64,000 nucleotides of DNA from Anthracocystis setariae (taxonomy: Eukaryota; Basidiomycota; Ustilaginomycetes; Ustilaginales; Ustilaginaceae), in NCBI GenBank assembly GCA_928724745.1, contig CAKMXJ010000042.1, forward strand, positions 248,001 through 312,000, written 5' to 3'. This document shows, piece after piece, positions 43,846 through 54,592 of the stretch. The notes under the pieces are model-generated. The model was not told where the DNA came from. It searched no databases and saw nothing but the letters and a program-made list of their open reading frames with translations. The stretch's first letter is position 1. Every line of letters begins with the position of its first letter. Position numbers and translations under genes: made by a program.

Positions 43846-44703
43846 TTACAAAGAGAATCCCATGTCCCTCTCCTTCTTTCGATCCGCCTCGAGTTTCTTT
43901 TCCAACTTTGCAAACTCGTCCAGAGCGATTTCCTCTTCTGGATCGAGCACCTGTTCCACTCCCTGGACTTCTGGGATGTAGTGCTTGAGCATTCTCTCAA
44001 TACCCGACTTGAGCGTGACGGTGGACGAGTCGCAGCCTCGGCAGGAACCTTTCAACTTGACCTTGACGATGCCGTCCGTATCTTCTCCAAAGCCACGGTA
44101 TTCGAGGTCTCCGCCATCTTCCTGAATCGCTGGACGGACGCGGGTGTCGAGCAGCTCTTTGATCATGGCAACCACCTCCGAGTCTGTGTCGAGGATCACG
44201 GTGTCAGAGCTGCCATGGCCGCTCTCGGGGTCCGTGAATAGAGGGTGACCGGCAGTGAAGAATTCCATGATGCTCGAGTAGATTTCGGGCTTGAGCGTCG
44301 ACCACTGATGCGCGTTGTCTTTCGAGACAGTCACAAAGTCTGGACCATAGAACACCCCAACGACACCAGGGATGGAGAAGAGCTTCTTGGCAAGGGGTGA
44401 CGCCATGGAGGAGCGAGTATCAAGGAATTCGTGTGTGCCAGACTCCATGACGGATTGACCGGGCAGGAACTTGAGCGAGTCTTCGTTGGGTGTGGATTCG
44501 GTTTGGATGAACATGGTCCGTTTTTGGACTGCCCTAGGCGAGATGGTGGGCAGAGCGGATCGGAGGGCTGGAGAGCGAGAGGAAGTGAGAATGCCTCGAG
44601 CAAGCGATGTGACTCGAATCGCAGCAATGCGGCTGGAGGAAGCCACCGAAGCGCTGCGGGCTGCCGCACGTAGCGATGCCGCTGTTGTTCTTGCGATCGT
44701 CAT
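43846..44703 (-). CDS. Mitochondrial iron-sulfur scaffold NFU1
   Basis: Late-acting Fe-S cluster carrier that supplies [4Fe-4S] clusters to lipoate synthase and complex II. Intronless, 285 aa from the ATG at 44703. The N-terminus is an Arg/Ser/Ala-rich mitochondrial presequence. It is followed by the Nfu N-terminal domain (MFIQTESTPNEDSLKFLPG ... SPLAKKLFSIPGV) and the NifU C-terminal domain (IQEDGGDLEYRGF ... LKGSCRGCDSSTVTLKSGIE), with the cluster-binding pair C221-x2-C224. A charged tail rich in Glu and Lys extends past the usual end. Divergent from the enoyl-CoA hydratase gene. Confidence 0.94.
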   Translation of the reverse strand: MTIARTTAASLRAAARSASVASSSRIAAIRVTSLARGILTSSRSPALRSALPTISPRAVQKRTMFIQTESTPNEDSLKFLPGQSVMESGTHEFLDTRSSMASPLAKKLFSIPGVVGVFYGPDFVTVSKDNAHQWSTLKPEIYSSIMEFFTAGHPLFTDPESGHGSSDTVILDTDSEVVAMIKELLDTRVRPAIQEDGGDLEYRGFGEDTDGIVKVKLKGSCRGCDSSTVTLKSGIERMLKHYIPEVQGVEQVLDPEEEIALDEFAKLEKKLEADRKKERDMGFSL

Positions 44704-45115
44704 CTCGAAGACGGCCAATGGGATGAAGACGGTGGTGTCAGGTCAAGCGGAAGCCAAGTGGAGAAATCGTATTGTGGCAAAGAGAAGCTCTTGGCAGACT
44801 CAGACTCAGACTCAGCAGTCACATCAACGGCCAAACCGGATTTCGACTCTCTTCAATTTGTCATGATTACAAATTATTGAAAAAAAAAGTGTGGAGAGCG
44901 GAGGTCGATTTTCACGGGTTTTCCGGTTGAGTTGAGCACCGATTCCGAAACAGCCGAGCGTACAATCGCCCGCTTAGGCCACCTGCCATATACACACACC
45001 CCCCCTCCGCGAAGAACAACATCATCCCATCCCCCTTTCTCTTTCCTGCTCCCCTTCCCCTCTTCTCTTTTCACCGTTGTAACCCACATCAACACCTCAT
45101 TCGATAAGAACTAAG
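44704..45115. promoter_or_regulatory. Shared divergent promoter of NFU1 and enoyl-CoA hydratase
   Basis: 412 bp between the two starts. It includes an A-run at 44,880 and a long C/T-rich stretch (45,000-45,070) next to the hydratase start. Both products are mitochondrial, so co-expression is plausible but not shown. Confidence 0.5.
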
Positions 45116-46242
45116 ATGATCGCTTCCACCGTCCGCACTGCCTTGCGCACCAGCGCCCCGCGCGCAGTACTCGCTTCCACTAGGGCTCTCTCCACCTCGC
45201 TCCCGCGCCTCTCCTCGGCGGCGGCGGAGGAATACCAGAACATCCTCGTCTCTTCGCCCGCCGCCGGTGTAACACTCATCACTCTCAATCGTCCCAAAGC
45301 TCTCAATGCGCTCAACTCTGCGCTGTTCCATGAGCTCAACCAAGCAACCGAAATTGCCGACAATGACCCTTCCGTCGGAGCCATCGTTCTCACCGGGTCT
45401 GACAAGGCTTTCGCCGCTGGTGCCGACATCAAGGAGATGAAGGATAAGCAGTATGCTGATGCATACAAGACCAACTTCCTCGGCCACTGGACCAAGCTCA
45501 CTACCATCAGGAAGCCCATCATTGCCGCTGTTTCTGGTTTCGCTCTTGGTGGAGGATGTGAGTTGGCCATGATGTAAGTTGACCCCGACCCCTCTCTGAT
45601 GTTCCGCTTGATATTGTGTGACTGACTGAGCGACAATGTCTTCATTCGATGCGACGCAGGTGTGATATCATTCTCGCTGCGCCCAACGCCAACTTTGGCC
45701 AGCCGGAGATCAACCTCGGTGTGATTCCCGGTGCGGGTGGTACTCAGCGCTTGACCAAGGCCGTAGGCAAGTCGACTGCCATGGAGATGGTGCTGACTGG
45801 TCGCAACTTTAGCGCTGACGATGCAGAGCGACGAGGTCTCATCTCTCGCGTAGTGCGCGAAGGTTCAGTCGTCGACGAGGCGGTCAAAGTTGCCAGCACC
45901 ATTGCCAAGAAGGGCCAAATCGCTGTCCAGGCCGCCAAGGAGGGCGTGAATGCCTGTAAGTTGTTCTCCCCAACTCCCCTTTCCTACCTCTACGACAAAC
46001 CTCCTCCGCTCCTCCACTGTTTCGGTGAAGTTGAATGATCCATACTGACGAGAAATCAACAACTGATGCGATACAATGCGATAATGATCTGGACGGGGCA
46101 CATAACAGCGTTCGAACTCAACCTGCAAGAAGGTACCCGCTTCGAGCGCCGTCTGTTCCAGTCGCTGTTCGCAACCAAGGACCAGAAGGAAGGAATGTCT
46201 GCATTCGCCGAGAAGCGCAAGGCGCAATTCACGCACGAGTAA
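45116..46242 (+). CDS. Mitochondrial enoyl-CoA hydratase (ECHS1-like)
   Basis: Crotonase-family enzyme hydrating trans-2-enoyl-CoA in fatty-acid beta-oxidation. Three exons: 45116-45573, 45660-45955 and 46109-46242, phases consistent, 295 aa. An Arg/Ser/Thr-rich presequence (ending about SSAAAEEY) precedes the core [14 protein letters not shown], the oxyanion-hole [11 protein letters not shown], and the two catalytic glutamates in [10 protein letters not shown] and [19 protein letters not shown]. The C-terminus [20 protein letters not shown] ... [10 protein letters not shown] is typical. The first intron splits the CELAMMCD motif. Confidence 0.95.
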
Positions 46243-46962
46243 AACCATCGTCTCCTACACTATCTAATCGCACCGCGCCATTTCTTGTTCCGCTACCGCT
46301 GCTGCGGACAATTACAAAGTAGTAAAGTGTAAAAAGTGTCGATCGAGGCGTGGTCACGAGATGCAGAACAATGGAAATTCCAAGAGGCTCCACTACACTC
46401 TGTTGTTGTAATAATTTCGCAATTTCCAAGCATGAAAGCCACACAGCGATGGATGCAGCATGCATGACGAGCCAAAATTGGTCTTGACAGGTGCAGACAG
46501 AGAGCGGGGGTGAAAGGTGGTTGGACCCTGCGCGACTGCCAGACTGCGCAAGGCCTCTGGTTGCGCGGGCAGGGGTACGGTCGGGTCACACGGGTCGAGC
46601 CTCTTTGTTTGGGTCTGAGTACTGCTTCGGCACAGCTTTATTGGGGCAGAGTCACACCATGGCATGGCTGAGTGAGACACTGTGACTGGTTGACTCGCAG
46701 TGCCGGCCTCGTTGCTGGTCTGTGAGGTTGGCTTTCGCTGCGTTTCGACGCAATAGTTGTGTGCTAGTTGCGTGCTCCTAATAGCTATGGACCATCTGTG
46801 GGGTGGCTTCTTCGTGATTGTGTGGCCCGAGCTCCCCCGTTCCCTCGGCTACCCTTTGTCAGACCATGACTGAGTCCTCAGATATAAAGCACCCTCAGCT
46901 TCTTCTCCACTCCCTGAACCCCTACCACGCATTGCAAGCTCAAGTCAAGCATTACCCGTACG

Positions 46963-47002
<40 letters not shown>

Positions 47003-47039
47003 AAGGATATACACACCCAAAACACCCACAACACCGATA
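46243..47039. other. Intergenic region with TATA box and CT/CA repeat
   Basis: No gene in most of the stretch. TATAAAG at about 46,883 and a CT-then-CA microsatellite (46,972-47,001) precede the small gene at 47,040. Confidence 0.6.
46972..47001. repeat. (CT)n(CA)n compound microsatellite in a 5' UTR
   Basis: CT units pass directly into CA units about 40 bp before an ATG. Confidence 0.9.
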
Positions 47040-47390
47040 ATGTCGACCAAACCTCGAAGCGACTCAGGCTCGTCCACCTCATCCGACCCATACTCGTCGA
47101 ATTCGGTCTTCCGCAACTCGCCACACTACAAAGCAGACCAACTCGACGACCTCTCACACGGCACCACCGCTAAAGCCCGTCGTTGGTCCGGTTCTAAAAA
47201 GAACCCAGGCGAAGGTCGATCGCATTTCGAAGCTAGACTCGACAAGATCGCCGCCAAAGAGGGAGAGAAACTCTCGCGAGACGAACTCAAAGTCACCGTC
47301 AAGAAGAACAAGGATCTCCCCACAAGGGTCAAGAAGAATCACGCCCCAGAACAGGCAAGCAAAGTCATGGACGCCATCAACAGGTCGTAA
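47040..47390 (+). CDS. Small hydrophilic protein of unknown function
   Basis: 116 aa, intronless, not recognised. The N-terminus is Ser-rich (SSTSSDPYSSNSVF); the rest is charged, with ARRWSGSKKNPGEGRSHFEA and a Lys-rich helix (KLSRDELKVTVKKNKDLPT), and it ends VMDAINRS. No Cys, no signal peptide and no membrane segment. A TATA box about 150 bp upstream and a short UTR with a CT/CA repeat are promoter-like features that support a real gene. The composition is that of a disordered, possibly stress- or nucleic-acid-related protein, but no function is claimed. Confidence 0.65.
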   Translation: MSTKPRSDSGSSTSSDPYSSNSVFRNSPHYKADQLDDLSHGTTAKARRWSGSKKNPGEGRSHFEARLDKIAAKEGEKLSRDELKVTVKKNKDLPTRVKKNHAPEQASKVMDAINRS

Positions 47391-47648
47391 ACTCTCGAGA
47401 GCTCCTCAGCTCCCCGCACTTTTCAGATTTCAAGGTTCCTTGTTTAGTCCACTGTTTCCGCTTCCTCCAAGTCTCGCCGTAATTCTGTAGCCTCCCGTCT
47501 CGTATCTTTGGCAAAAGTCGTCACAGTCTCGTTCTCGCTCGCAAGTGTAGTAATGTTGAGTTTCTTTGTTTTTCTCTTCCGCCATCGACCAGCAGAAATG
47601 CTTCTACTGCTGACAGATCCTTGTGAATGATGAGTGGTGAGCTTGAAC

Positions 47649-50600
47649 TCAGTCGAGCTCACCATAAAACCCGGACGCATTGAGTCGAACCAGCAGCATC
47701 TCGACTGCACTCACCTCGTCACCCTTCTTACCCATCGTTTTATCATCCGTGTCCAACTTGGACAGGTCGTCCAACTCGTCTCTTGCGAGTCTGGCCTTTT
47801 CCATCTCGACGTCGTGTCTGCGCTTGGCGTAGGTCGGGTTTTGTGCATCTGGGTCTTGCTGTGGATGCGGTTGGTCGCGATGGCGATCCTTCAAGATGAG
47901 GAGTGCTTGGATGAGGGTGTCGATGCGCGAGCGGAAGTACACGTGGAGGCGTTCAAATTCCTGATACGTGGGAGCCTCGACGGCGACATGTGGCGGGGCG
48001 TGGAAGTCGGTGCAGAGCTGACAAAAGTCGAGCACGGATTGCAACATATCGTTGACGATGCGCAGCACGCCACGTTGCTTGGACTTGAGAAAGCACGTAG
48101 CTAGCATACGATCTAGGATACGCTCGTGATAGCGCGCGAGCGAGAATACATCCTTGAGTTCCAAACTCGCCGTCATCAACGCTGCCTTCTCCTCCTCTCC
48201 CAACACCTCGTCTTCCAAATCCTCATCCACCCCCTCCGCCTCCCCTACAGCCTTTCCCGTCGTGCTGGTGGAGGAAAGCTCCTCACTCACCTCCCTCCTC
48301 ACGCGCTCCAACCTCGCCATAAACCGCCCCCACTCCAGCTCAATCCCAACCTCATTCACATAGGCGCCAAACACATCCACAAAATGCGCCATCTCCCACC
48401 GCATCTGCTGCATCATCCCCTTGGTACGGAAATCCCACGTAAACGCCGCACTCACCCCCTTAAACATCCCGCACCACACCTCGCGCATCGCCACCTTGCA
48501 CCGTTTGATCCGCAGCAGCAAATTCCACAGCCGCTGGTACCGGCTCTGCGCGAGCTGCGTCAGCAACGGCGAAATCAGCGGCGGCGGGTGGAACGACAGC
48601 GTCAGCCAGTCGAGCGCGTCGATCGAAGACGCATCCATCCACGTCGGCTTACTCTTGGCATTGGTCGGCGTGCGCGGCGAGACGATGGCGAACGACAATC
48701 GCTCATCGAGATCTTTGAACGCGAGCGAGATCGCATCTCCATTGCTCGCGTGGACATGACGATGCTGTTGACGCGAGAGCCGATCTTCGTGCGCTGCACG
48801 CATGCCCGACACCGTCTCGATAACCGCAGTGTTCAACGCCGAGGACAGCAAACTATCGTTGGGCGGCCAAATTCCCTCGACAGTAAGCCGCGTGTTCATC
48901 GCCACAACGCTGCCCCTCTGCCCCCCCTGGTCGAGGACGGAAGCGTTGTCGACTTCGAACAGGGCAGAAACTATTTGACGTTCAAAGTGGACGCTGCCGA
49001 GAAGGAGGAAGCGCTTGCACGTTTCGAGGTAAGTGCCCAGACCGAGATCGGAAAAGAAGACCGAGATCAGCGACATGTTGATCAATCGCGCCCAGGATTC
49101 GAACGGCGCAACGAGCGTGTTTTGCGTGATGCGATCGAACGAACGTTGCGAGATCGTCTGTGCAGCATCGGCAGGGCAGGCGCAAGTGGCAAGGTAGTTG
49201 ACGAGCGAGCATTCCTCGTCATCTTGGATGTGGGGTTGCTTGTCATGCGAAGGTGGCTCGCTGGTAGCGAAACGTAGTTCGGTTGATGTTGCGTCCGTAA
49301 CGCCAGGGAAGGCGGTGAAGAGCGATGACATGCGTGCGAAGTGGTCCTCGAACGTGAGGATGCCCGACTGATGGCTGGAATCAACATCTTTGTTAATACC
49401 ACCACTCGCTGTCTGAGCCAGTACCATGCTCGACCCCAGCGGCGACGATCCCAGAGCTCGGTCCGCACCGTCTTTCCCCCTCCTCCTCTCCCTCCTCCAC
49501 CTCCTGATCTCCCTTTTGAACTCGTCAATCCTCTCTTTCACTTCTCTCTCCTCACCTTCGTTGGTCCACTTCCACGTCGGCAGCTCCAACCCCCTCTTGA
49601 CATCGCCTGTACCCTCGGCACTGACCTTCCAATGCCTCACTAGAGGATGATCATTCGGCGCTGCCTTCTTCAGCAACCTCAACGCCCTGCCCGCTTCCAG
49701 GAACGCCCTAGCTGATCTGAAGGGCAGGAAACTCGGCACAGCACTGGGCTTCAACGTATAGCCGACGTCCTCCTCCTTCTTTTCGTCCAACGCCCAATCG
49801 ACCACGGCGCCACTCCACGGGACATGCACATTTGCTCCCCCTTGAGAGCCTGCTGCTCCGGGATTTGCGGTATCGAGCTCGCCCGTTCGGTCCGATTCGA
49901 AGCCGGGGAACCCAACCCATTGCGCGACTTGGGTGCGCCAAGTGATGCTGGTTCGATCGAGCAGATACGCAAGCACGGCCGAGGCGAGAGACGGCGCGCC
50001 GGACGCGAGCGATGCAGCAAGATGCGCATGGAGATGCGACAAGGTTGCATGTGTCGATTCGAGCCAAGCGAGCGGGCGGAAGGGTGGAGTCCTTGGTTGA
50101 GCACACGACATGAGATTGCCTAGGGTGGTCAACACGGCATGGGCAGTTTCGAGCTCGGCCTGAGCATTGAGAACCGCAGCTGTGGCTGCGTCGGGGTTCG
50201 CTGTGCGACTGGTGAGGATGGTAGTCTGAGAGGAAAGCTCGGACTTGAACCAACCGACGAGTGTATCGAGAGCAGCGGCTAACGCAGGAGCCTCGTTGCA
50301 CATGGCCGTCGTACTTGTGTGGATGGTCAAGATTCGGTCGTCGATGCGACGCAGAAGCGCACCAATGTCGAGGAAAGGCTGCACGATCGAGTCGGAAGCG
50401 GCTTGGCTCCAGCCCATGATGCGTTCCGAGCCGATCCACGGCTGCAATCTGGCGGCGGGAACCTCGAAAAGTGGAGAAGGATCGTCACTCGCCGCGGTCA
50501 GGGCAGCGTGTAGTGCAGCTTGTTCTTTGACTAGCCTGCGGAGCGAGCGTATGTTGTTACGATGTTGCAGCGTCGCCGACCAGAGGAAGGAAGCCGAGTT

Positions 50601-51224
50601 GGCATCCCATTGAAAGTGTTCCGAAGAGGTGCCCGTGGTTGCCGTGATGACGAGCGATCGGAGAACGTCATGTAATGGATGGACAGGTGCCAAGTGTCTG
50701 CCTTGTTCATCTTGGGCATTGCATTGATGCGTGACACTATCATGAATCGCCTCGAGCAAGGTACAAGGCCCAGGGGTGATGCCTTCGGCGACAGCCAGAT
50801 CCAACACCCTAGCTTTGGCAGGCTCGCCTCTGAACTTGACCGTGGCCGAATGTGATGAAGGTTTCAGATCATCGTCCCAAAAAGAGTAGTTGTAAGAGCT
50901 CAAGCTCGAGTCCGAAGTCGCGCGACGAATAGGTCGCTTGGATGGGCCCGGAGAATCGAAATCGTCGTTGCTGGTAGATGTGTGAAACGCCAGTGTTGGC
51001 TCTGGCGTGTACGAGTATGCGTCTACGGCACGCTTGGTCCAAGATTGCAGCACCGGATCGACTGCAGCCTGTGCGTCTTGAAACAAAGGCTCGATGCGGA
51101 ATGCATGTGTTGGTACGATGGGTGTGTGAGAGAGAAAGGTGGAAGATACGAGCTGATCGGGTAGTTCGAGGTTGAGTGCCGGCAGAGGTGGCACGACGAG
51201 TGTGTCTAAAGGCTCGAACGGCAT
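47649..51224 (-). CDS. Gamma-tubulin complex component (Spc97/Spc98 family, GCP5/6-like)
   Basis: Subunit of the gamma-tubulin ring complex that nucleates microtubules at spindle pole bodies. Intronless, 1191 aa from the ATG at 51224. The N-terminal half has a GRIP1-like region, including FLPFRSARAFLEAGRALRLL. The C-terminal half has ESWARLINMSLISVFFSDLG with GTYLETCKRFLLLGSVHFER, then the GRIP2-like LTLSFHPPPLISPLLTQLAQ with YQRLWNLLLRIKRCKVAMRE, ending with helices around WEMAHFVDVFGAYVNEVGIE. Size and the long poorly conserved inserts favour GCP5/GCP6 over GCP2/GCP3, but I cannot decide between them. Divergent from POLD2 with 308 bp between the starts. Confidence 0.78.
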   Translation of the reverse strand: MPFEPLDTLVVPPLPALNLELPDQLVSSTFLSHTPIVPTHAFRIEPLFQDAQAAVDPVLQSWTKRAVDAYSYTPEPTLAFHTSTSNDDFDSPGPSKRPIRRATSDSSLSSYNYSFWDDDLKPSSHSATVKFRGEPAKARVLDLAVAEGITPGPCTLLEAIHDSVTHQCNAQDEQGRHLAPVHPLHDVLRSLVITATTGTSSEHFQWDANSASFLWSATLQHRNNIRSLRRLVKEQAALHAALTAASDDPSPLFEVPAARLQPWIGSERIMGWSQAASDSIVQPFLDIGALLRRIDDRILTIHTSTTAMCNEAPALAAALDTLVGWFKSELSSQTTILTSRTANPDAATAAVLNAQAELETAHAVLTTLGNLMSCAQPRTPPFRPLAWLESTHATLSHLHAHLAASLASGAPSLASAVLAYLLDRTSITWRTQVAQWVGFPGFESDRTGELDTANPGAAGSQGGANVHVPWSGAVVDWALDEKKEEDVGYTLKPSAVPSFLPFRSARAFLEAGRALRLLKKAAPNDHPLVRHWKVSAEGTGDVKRGLELPTWKWTNEGEEREVKERIDEFKREIRRWRRERRRGKDGADRALGSSPLGSSMVLAQTASGGINKDVDSSHQSGILTFEDHFARMSSLFTAFPGVTDATSTELRFATSEPPSHDKQPHIQDDEECSLVNYLATCACPADAAQTISQRSFDRITQNTLVAPFESWARLINMSLISVFFSDLGLGTYLETCKRFLLLGSVHFERQIVSALFEVDNASVLDQGGQRGSVVAMNTRLTVEGIWPPNDSLLSSALNTAVIETVSGMRAAHEDRLSRQQHRHVHASNGDAISLAFKDLDERLSFAIVSPRTPTNAKSKPTWMDASSIDALDWLTLSFHPPPLISPLLTQLAQSRYQRLWNLLLRIKRCKVAMREVWCGMFKGVSAAFTWDFRTKGMMQQMRWEMAHFVDVFGAYVNEVGIELEWGRFMARLERVRREVSEELSSTSTTGKAVGEAEGVDEDLEDEVLGEEEKAALMTASLELKDVFSLARYHERILDRMLATCFLKSKQRGVLRIVNDMLQSVLDFCQLCTDFHAPPHVAVEAPTYQEFERLHVYFRSRIDTLIQALLILKDRHRDQPHPQQDPDAQNPTYAKRRHDVEMEKARLARDELDDLSKLDTDDKTMGKKGDEVSAVEMLLVRLNASGFYGELD

Positions 51225-51532
51225 GGTGGCGTGAGTATGCCCTGTATGTGGGTCTATTTGAGCGCCTTGATCATTGTTGGAGCCAAGTTGATGATGGTCA
51301 AGAATGGTGAGGCAAGGGTACAACGGTGAAGGGCAAGTCGCAATCGAGTCGCACAAAAAGTGTTGGTCTCTGCGCCCAAATTTTTGACGCGCGTTTGAAT
51401 CCATCAACGCGTCAATCAACAACGCCTCAGCCAAACGTTGACGACATTCTTGTTGCTCGCACAGCTCCACCCTCTCACCGCTCCATCTGCCTTCTCACCA
51501 TCATCAACAACCGACCGTCGACATCGTCCAGG
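51225..51532. promoter_or_regulatory. Divergent promoter between GCP-like and POLD2 genes
   Basis: 308 bp between two divergent ATGs. It contains ACGCG-type sequence (51,390-51,412: GACGCGCG and CAACGCGTC); MCB-like ACGCGT sites drive S-phase genes in other fungi, which fits POLD2. Confidence 0.5.
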
Positions 51533-53129
51533 ATGCCAACCCCCATGCTCATCGAGCGTGCTACATCTACACACTCGGACCATCTGTCGCATACATTCTT
51601 GGTCCCACTCGGTTCCCGTTCCTACTCGAGGCAATATGCCCAACTCTACGATTACCGCCTGGCGTACCTCAAGAAACGCATCCTCCCGCGCGCACATTCT
51701 CGTTGGATCGAAAGCTTTGATACCTTCTCGCAGTCGCAGTCGGCCCCGAGCTCGCAACTCTTGTCCTCCACCGAGCCTGATGCCGGACCGAGCAATGCAG
51801 AGAGGGTGCGCTTGCAAGAGCCGCCCAAGTTGGTCGATAGGATCTTGGACGTACGACAGGGCGATATTTGTTACATCGTCGGCAATGTCTATTGCGCTAT
51901 GCCCTTGAAACCCGATGTCTTGGAGGATCTCACACGAGAAGTAAGCATTCCCTTTCTCCACCCTCACCCACGACCAAAGCAGTTGCTGACGTGAAGCTCT
52001 TTACTTTGCCCCAAAACAGCAATGGTTGGCGCCGCAGCCGGTCAGGTCGAAATATGTCGACTATGCCAACGACGAGCTGTACATTGAAGACCAGAGTGGA
52101 AGGGTCAAGTTGGTCGGCGACGCGATTGCTGGCGGCACCGAGTTGAGGAAGATGCTGATCACGGGTGTGGTGGCTGCTGTGTTGGGTACGGAAACGAGAG
52201 CGGGTGATTTCGATGTCGTCGATGCTGTCTTTGCTTCCCTCCCGCCAGAAGCGGCGCATTCTAATGGCGCCTCAAAGTCAGCATCAGCCAGCAAAAAGGA
52301 GAATCAAGACAATCAGGACAAATGGGTAGTGCTCATGTCTGGGCTGTCCGTTGGAGGCGACGAAGGACTCGAATCTCAACTCGCGCTCCAACTGTTGACC
52401 GAATACATCACCGGCGAGCTAGGTGACCACACCGATCGCCAGTCGAGCTCCCGTATCGTCTCTGCCATCATTGCTGGTAACTCGCTCGCTGCACCTTCCC
52501 GATCCGAAGAGGCGGTCGAAAAACCTAAACGGTACGGTCAAGAACAACCCACATTCTCCTCTGCACCCACGCTCGCACTCGACCAGCTCCTATCGGACCT
52601 GTGCTCCACACTCCCCGTCCACATCCTACCGGGTCCGCTCGATCCCGCCTCTACCGCCATCCCTCAGCAACCAATCCACTTCGCCCTCCTGCCACGCAGC
52701 GGTCGCTTCGACTCCCTGCACCGTCACACCAATCCAGCCTACATCGAGCTTGGAGGCAAAACGCTGCTCGGTACCAGCGGCCAGAACATCGACGACATCT
52801 ACAAGTACGTCGAAGAAGACGACGCCGCCGCCAGATTGGACATGGCAACAAGAACGTTGGAATGGGGCCACATCGCTCCAACAGCTCCAGACACCCTCTG
52901 GTGCTACCCGTTCAAAACCACCGATCCATTCGTACTCAAACAAAGACCCCACGTCCTCTTTGTCGGAAATCAACCAGCTTACGCCACCGCCATCTACTCC
53001 TCGCAAGACCCATCCCACCCCAACTGCAGAGTCGTCCTAATCCCCGAATTCGCAACGACAAAACAGGTCGTCCTGCTCAACCTCGCCTCCCTAGAGACCA
53101 AACTCATCTCGATCGATGCCATGGTGTAG
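51533..53129 (+). CDS. DNA polymerase delta small subunit (POLD2/Pol31/Cdc1)
   Basis: B-subunit of DNA polymerase delta (also shared with Pol zeta in yeast), needed for replication. Two exons: 51533-51940 and 52020-53129, 505 aa. Order: the N-terminal region with HTFLVPLGSRSYSRQYAQLY and YDYRLAYLKKRIL, an OB-fold (GDICYIVGNVYCAMPLKPDV, YIEDQSGRVKLVGD), then the inactive calcineurin-like phosphoesterase domain with the region LPGPLDPASTAIPQQPIHFA and the C-terminal FVGNQPAYATA ... LVLIPEF-like end. Convergent with the F-box-like gene (29 bp between stops). Confidence 0.93.
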
Positions 53130-53158
53130 CTTAATTCAGAAGCCCTTTTTTTGAACAT

Positions 53159-54592
53159 TTACGGCGGGGAAGCTATTGGATGATGAGAAGCTGCAGTGCA
53201 ATGTGTCGAGGTTGTGGGGAGATCGATATCCGAGATGTTCTGCCACACTCTTCTCTGCCGTCTAAGAGCGTTGCCAGCATCGACTGCGGTGTTCTGGTCG
53301 TCGCCTACATCCCACATGCTCAAATTGGTATACTGACCACCGGCATTATTGATCAAATCACGCAATGCATCCCATTCGTCCAACACCACCCCATCGAGCT
53401 CCGTCGCATGGATCGTCGGCACATTCAGCACCGGATCCCACTCGCGTTCCAATTCGTCAAACGTCGTATCCAGCCCATTCGTCAACCCGCCCGTCGAATC
53501 GTCGTTAACCGTGTCACTTCCCGAGCCGCTGTAGAGCGGGAACGAATCGGCGAGCAGCCGTCGAAGCTCCGCAGCGCGATTGCGTGCGGTTTGGATGGTG
53601 AGTCTGCGGAACTTGTCGTTCTTGGACGCCCTTGCCGGTGCAAGCCCTTCGGATAGTTCGAGTGCTGACAGATCCGTCCATAATTGATCCACTTGATGGC
53701 TTCGTGGGGCTGCTACCGAAGCAGGCGTTGAATCCCCCACATGTTCACGCTGTTGTGCTGCTGTGTCGTCCGATGCCGATTCAAAATGTCTCCTCGGTCG
53801 CTGCAGAAGCCTGCGCAACACGTTGCCATCGCGGATGATGTCGCCATAATCCTTGGGTGCGCTCCAGATCAACCACTCGAGATCCGCCAGTGTCCTGATC
53901 TCATCCGCCTCCTCAAATGCCAAGTTTGTATCTACGATTCTCAAAACTTTCACCTTCCTAAAGATCGGTGCCGAGAACCCGCCGACGAAGCTGTGTGGGT
54001 TGATGCTGGTGAGCCTGACGGGTTGACACGCAGAACCGTAAGAGTGAGCGGTGTGGATCGAGAGCAATTCTCCCGCGAGTGCCACGTCGAGCAGCTTCCG
54101 ACAGGATCGCAGCATGTGTCGCACAGAAACGTGGATCTTCTCGCGCATATCCGTTATGTACGCAGCCTCGTTATACGTCGGTGGAGAAAGCGCAGTGATC
54201 AGGTCAGAGGACGAGGTGTCGGGTCCAATCCACAGCCTGCGGACGTGTCGAGCAACTTTGGCATTAGTTCGAACGAGCGAAGAGAAGGCATGGATGGGTT
54301 GCGACGAAGTGAGCGCGATGGTTGAGTAGATCAGCGGCGAAAGCAGCGCATGGTAAGAGCGCGAGAGCAGCAGAAAGCGGAGCTTGTGCGTGTTGGAGGT
54401 GGCTGTAGACGCAGCAATTTCGATAATGTAGGTGATGAGTTCCGAAGGGAGAGAGGAAGCTAGATTGCGGAGACGAGCACTAGCTTCATCAACGCCAGAG
54501 GACGAAGCAGCTGGGACGATCCGCTTGGTGGAACGTTTTGACGTTTTGCCTACCGTGGTGCCGGAGGAGGTTTTGGTAGGTGCCGGCACCAT
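53159..54592 (-). CDS. F-box-like protein of unknown target
   Basis: 477 aa, intronless. A basic Ser/Thr-rich N-terminus is followed by an F-box-like helix set (SLPSELITYIIEIAAS ... LRFLLLSRSYHALLSPLIYS, about residues 48-95) and a region with Leu-rich, repeat-like segments (KVKVLRIVDTNLAFEEADEI, LADLEWLIWS). Proteins of this plan normally recruit substrates to SCF ubiquitin ligases; the substrate cannot be inferred. The stop lies 29 bp from the POLD2 stop. Confidence 0.7.
   Translation of the reverse strand: MVPAPTKTSSGTTVGKTSKRSTKRIVPAASSSGVDEASARLRNLASSLPSELITYIIEIAASTATSNTHKLRFLLLSRSYHALLSPLIYSTIALTSSQPIHAFSSLVRTNAKVARHVRRLWIGPDTSSSDLITALSPPTYNEAAYITDMREKIHVSVRHMLRSCRKLLDVALAGELLSIHTAHSYGSACQPVRLTSINPHSFVGGFSAPIFRKVKVLRIVDTNLAFEEADEIRTLADLEWLIWSAPKDYGDIIRDGNVLRRLLQRPRRHFESASDDTAAQQREHVGDSTPASVAAPRSHQVDQLWTDLSALELSEGLAPARASKNDKFRRLTIQTARNRAAELRRLLADSFPLYSGSGSDTVNDDSTGGLTNGLDTTFDELEREWDPVLNVPTIHATELDGVVLDEWDALRDLINNAGGQYTNLSMWDVGDDQNTAVDAGNALRRQRRVWQNISDIDLPTTSTHCTAASHHPIASPP

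Noticed and set aside
48126..49277. 383-codon open frame antisense to the gamma-tubulin complex gene
   Set aside because: Arg/His/Leu-rich shadow of the coding strand without recognisable domains.
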